Positions 15,638-16,429 of a DNA stretch of 16,429 bases are shown here, piece by piece (the stretch's first letter is position 1; each line of letters begins with the position of its first letter). The notes beneath the pieces are model-generated. The model was not told the origin of the DNA, made no database searches, and worked only from the letters and a program-made list of their open reading frames with translations. Made by a program: the position numbers and the translations under genes. Source of the stretch: CAZLPW01 sp964561495 (GTDB lineage Bacteria; Fidelibacterota; Marinisomatia; Marinisomatales; UBA1611). The DNA lies in NCBI GenBank assembly GCA_964561495.1, contig CAZLPW010000044.1, forward strand, positions 1-16,429, written 5' to 3'.

Positions 15638-16073
15638 AATAAGTATTGGACTCGGAATTTTTTTCAGTTTATTTCTTTCTGAATTATTAGGCGTTACAGC
15701 TGGAGGAATTATCGTGCCTGGCTATATATCGCTATATCTACATAATCCTATTCAGGTAATCATTACTTTTTTAGTTGCTGTTTTTGTATGGCTAATTATT
15801 CAATTGCTCAGCAAGTATATGTTTTTATATGGAAAGCGAAGGATAGTCTTGGCGCTGATTTTAGGATTTATTTTAGGATTTATTTCTAGGAATTTTTCAT
15901 TCCATTCAACTGAATTAGGTAGTCTAGAGGTTATTGGGAATATTATTCCAGGCCTAATCGCTAATTGGATGGATAGGCAAGGTGTAGTTCGAACAATATC
16001 AGTGGTTATTATTACGTCGGTTCTTGTAAAGCTTGTGATTATGTTATTATTTCAGGGAGTACTTTTTGAATAA
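15630..16073 (+). CDS. pgsC: PgsC/CapC, membrane subunit of poly-gamma-glutamate synthase
   Basis: PgsC/CapC is the small polytopic membrane partner of PgsB, needed for polymer synthesis and probably for export. The 147-residue protein is close to the usual family length of about 149. The diagnostic motif AGGIIVPGYISLY is at about 24-36. Three to five hydrophobic segments follow, with a short basic loop (YGKRR) near residue 70. The third hydrophobic segment contains a perfect duplication, ILGFILGF, at residues 77-84. It overlaps pgsB by 8 bases, and its last 8 bases overlap the TTG start of pgsW, so the three genes look translationally coupled. Confidence 0.92.
   Translation: MSEISIGLGIFFSLFLSELLGVTAGGIIVPGYISLYLHNPIQVIITFLVAVFVWLIIQLLSKYMFLYGKRRIVLALILGFILGFISRNFSFHSTELGSLEVIGNIIPGLIANWMDRQGVVRTISVVIITSVLVKLVIMLLFQGVLFE
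15858..15881 (+). repeat. 12-base tandem repeat (two copies) inside pgsC
   Basis: ATTTTAGGATTT occurs twice in perfect tandem and in frame, encoding ILGF-ILGF within a membrane segment. It looks like a recent slippage duplication, or chance in a low-complexity helix. Confidence 0.7.
16054..16059 (+). promoter_or_regulatory. Shine-Dalgarno that sets the TTG start of pgsW
   Basis: AGGGAG lies in the end of pgsC, 6 bases before the TTG at 16066. It supports TTG initiation, as no ATG or GTG occurs in this frame before the membrane segment. Confidence 0.6.
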
Positions 16074-16429
16074 CTATAAAAAGAAACCATTTATTCCTGC
16101 AATTCAAAAGACTTCTACCCTTTTTGTATTATCTTTGCTTTCTTTATTGTGTTTTATTATTGCATTCAATTCGAGAATAATTTCTGTCTCACCATCTTAT
16201 AAAACAAAAGTTAAAGCAGCCCAATATATGGAAAAAGCACTGAGTTTTTTAAAAGAGGAAAGGATGGAGAAGGGGATCTTTATTGATATTGAAAATGACC
16301 CAAATGAAACAAGTTTAGTTGGTAGTGCATTCAGTCTAATTACAACTGATGAAGGCGATTTAGATTCCAAGCTTACTACTCTAGATCCAAACTTTTCTGC
16401 GGTCATTGTGGATTTGTTTTTTAGGTTGA
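16066..16429 (+). CDS. pgsW: PgsW-like poly-gamma-glutamate system protein (3' end missing, TTG start)
   Basis: This frame is open from a TTG at 16066 to the end of the window (121 codons plus one base) and continues beyond it. The start follows AGGGAG by 6 bases and overlaps the pgsC stop by 8 bases. The product begins MNNYKKKPFIPAIQ, has one membrane helix (about 18-37), and then a periplasmic region. That region contains DPNETSLVGSAFSLITTDEG and LTTLDPNFSAVIVDLFF, matching the conserved PgsW pattern of PN.TGLIG, ITT..G and NPNFAAV. PgsW is encoded next to PgsB and PgsC in many non-Bacillus genomes; its biochemical role is not firmly known to me. Position and motif agreement make the call strong despite truncation. 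Confidence 0.82.
   Translation, partial: MNNYKKKPFIPAIQKTSTLFVLSLLSLLCFIIAFNSRIISVSPSYKTKVKAAQYMEKALSFLKEERMEKGIFIDIENDPNETSLVGSAFSLITTDEGDLDSKLTTLDPNFSAVIVDLFFRL

Noticed and set aside
16197..16406. 69-codon minus-strand frame near the end
   Set aside because: The + strand frame here matches the PgsW pattern and overlaps pgsC in operon style; the antisense frame has no support.

Overview
The window is about 16.4 kb of visibly AT-rich bacterial DNA. Every credible gene lies on the + strand, and most are packed with overlaps or gaps under 30 bases. No RNA gene, insertion sequence, CRISPR array, prophage gene or origin could be supported.

The organism is probably an uncultured marine Gram-negative of the FCB superphylum; Ca. 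Marinimicrobia (SAR406) is the best guess. This is inferred from a secretin (so an outer membrane), a gingipain-like C25 protein ending in a dockerin, a large bacterial-Ig lipoprotein, and a PgsBCW poly-gamma-glutamate module in an AT-rich genome. No marker gene fixes the taxonomy.

Bases 1-10801 hold a type IV pilus or type II secretion-like machine. The order is pilM (5' end cut by the window edge), pilN, pilO, a long PilP/GspC-like protein, a compact secretin (pilQ), a large Ig-domain lipoprotein, the assembly ATPase (pilB/gspE), the platform protein (pilC/gspF) and a shortened prepilin peptidase (pilD). PilM binds PilN at the cytoplasmic face. PilN, PilO and the PilP-like protein bridge the periplasm to the secretin pore. 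PilB powers pilin polymerisation on PilC, and PilD would process the prepilins. No pilin gene and no PilT-like retraction ATPase are in the window.

Bases 10819-14391 encode an 1190-residue secreted gingipain-like (C25) protein. It has Ig-like/CARDB-like modules, a beta-rich domain and a C-terminal type I dockerin. The usual catalytic GH position reads GY, so its activity is uncertain.

A 64-base intergenic stretch with a weak AT hairpin follows. Bases 14456-16429 then carry pgsB, pgsC and the start of pgsW, with overlapping ends. They would make or handle poly-gamma-glutamate, or a related gamma-linked peptide polymer, at the envelope. pgsW starts on TTG and runs off the window. The whole region looks devoted to the cell surface: fibre or secretion machinery, a large surface lipoprotein, a secreted multidomain protein and a polymer.
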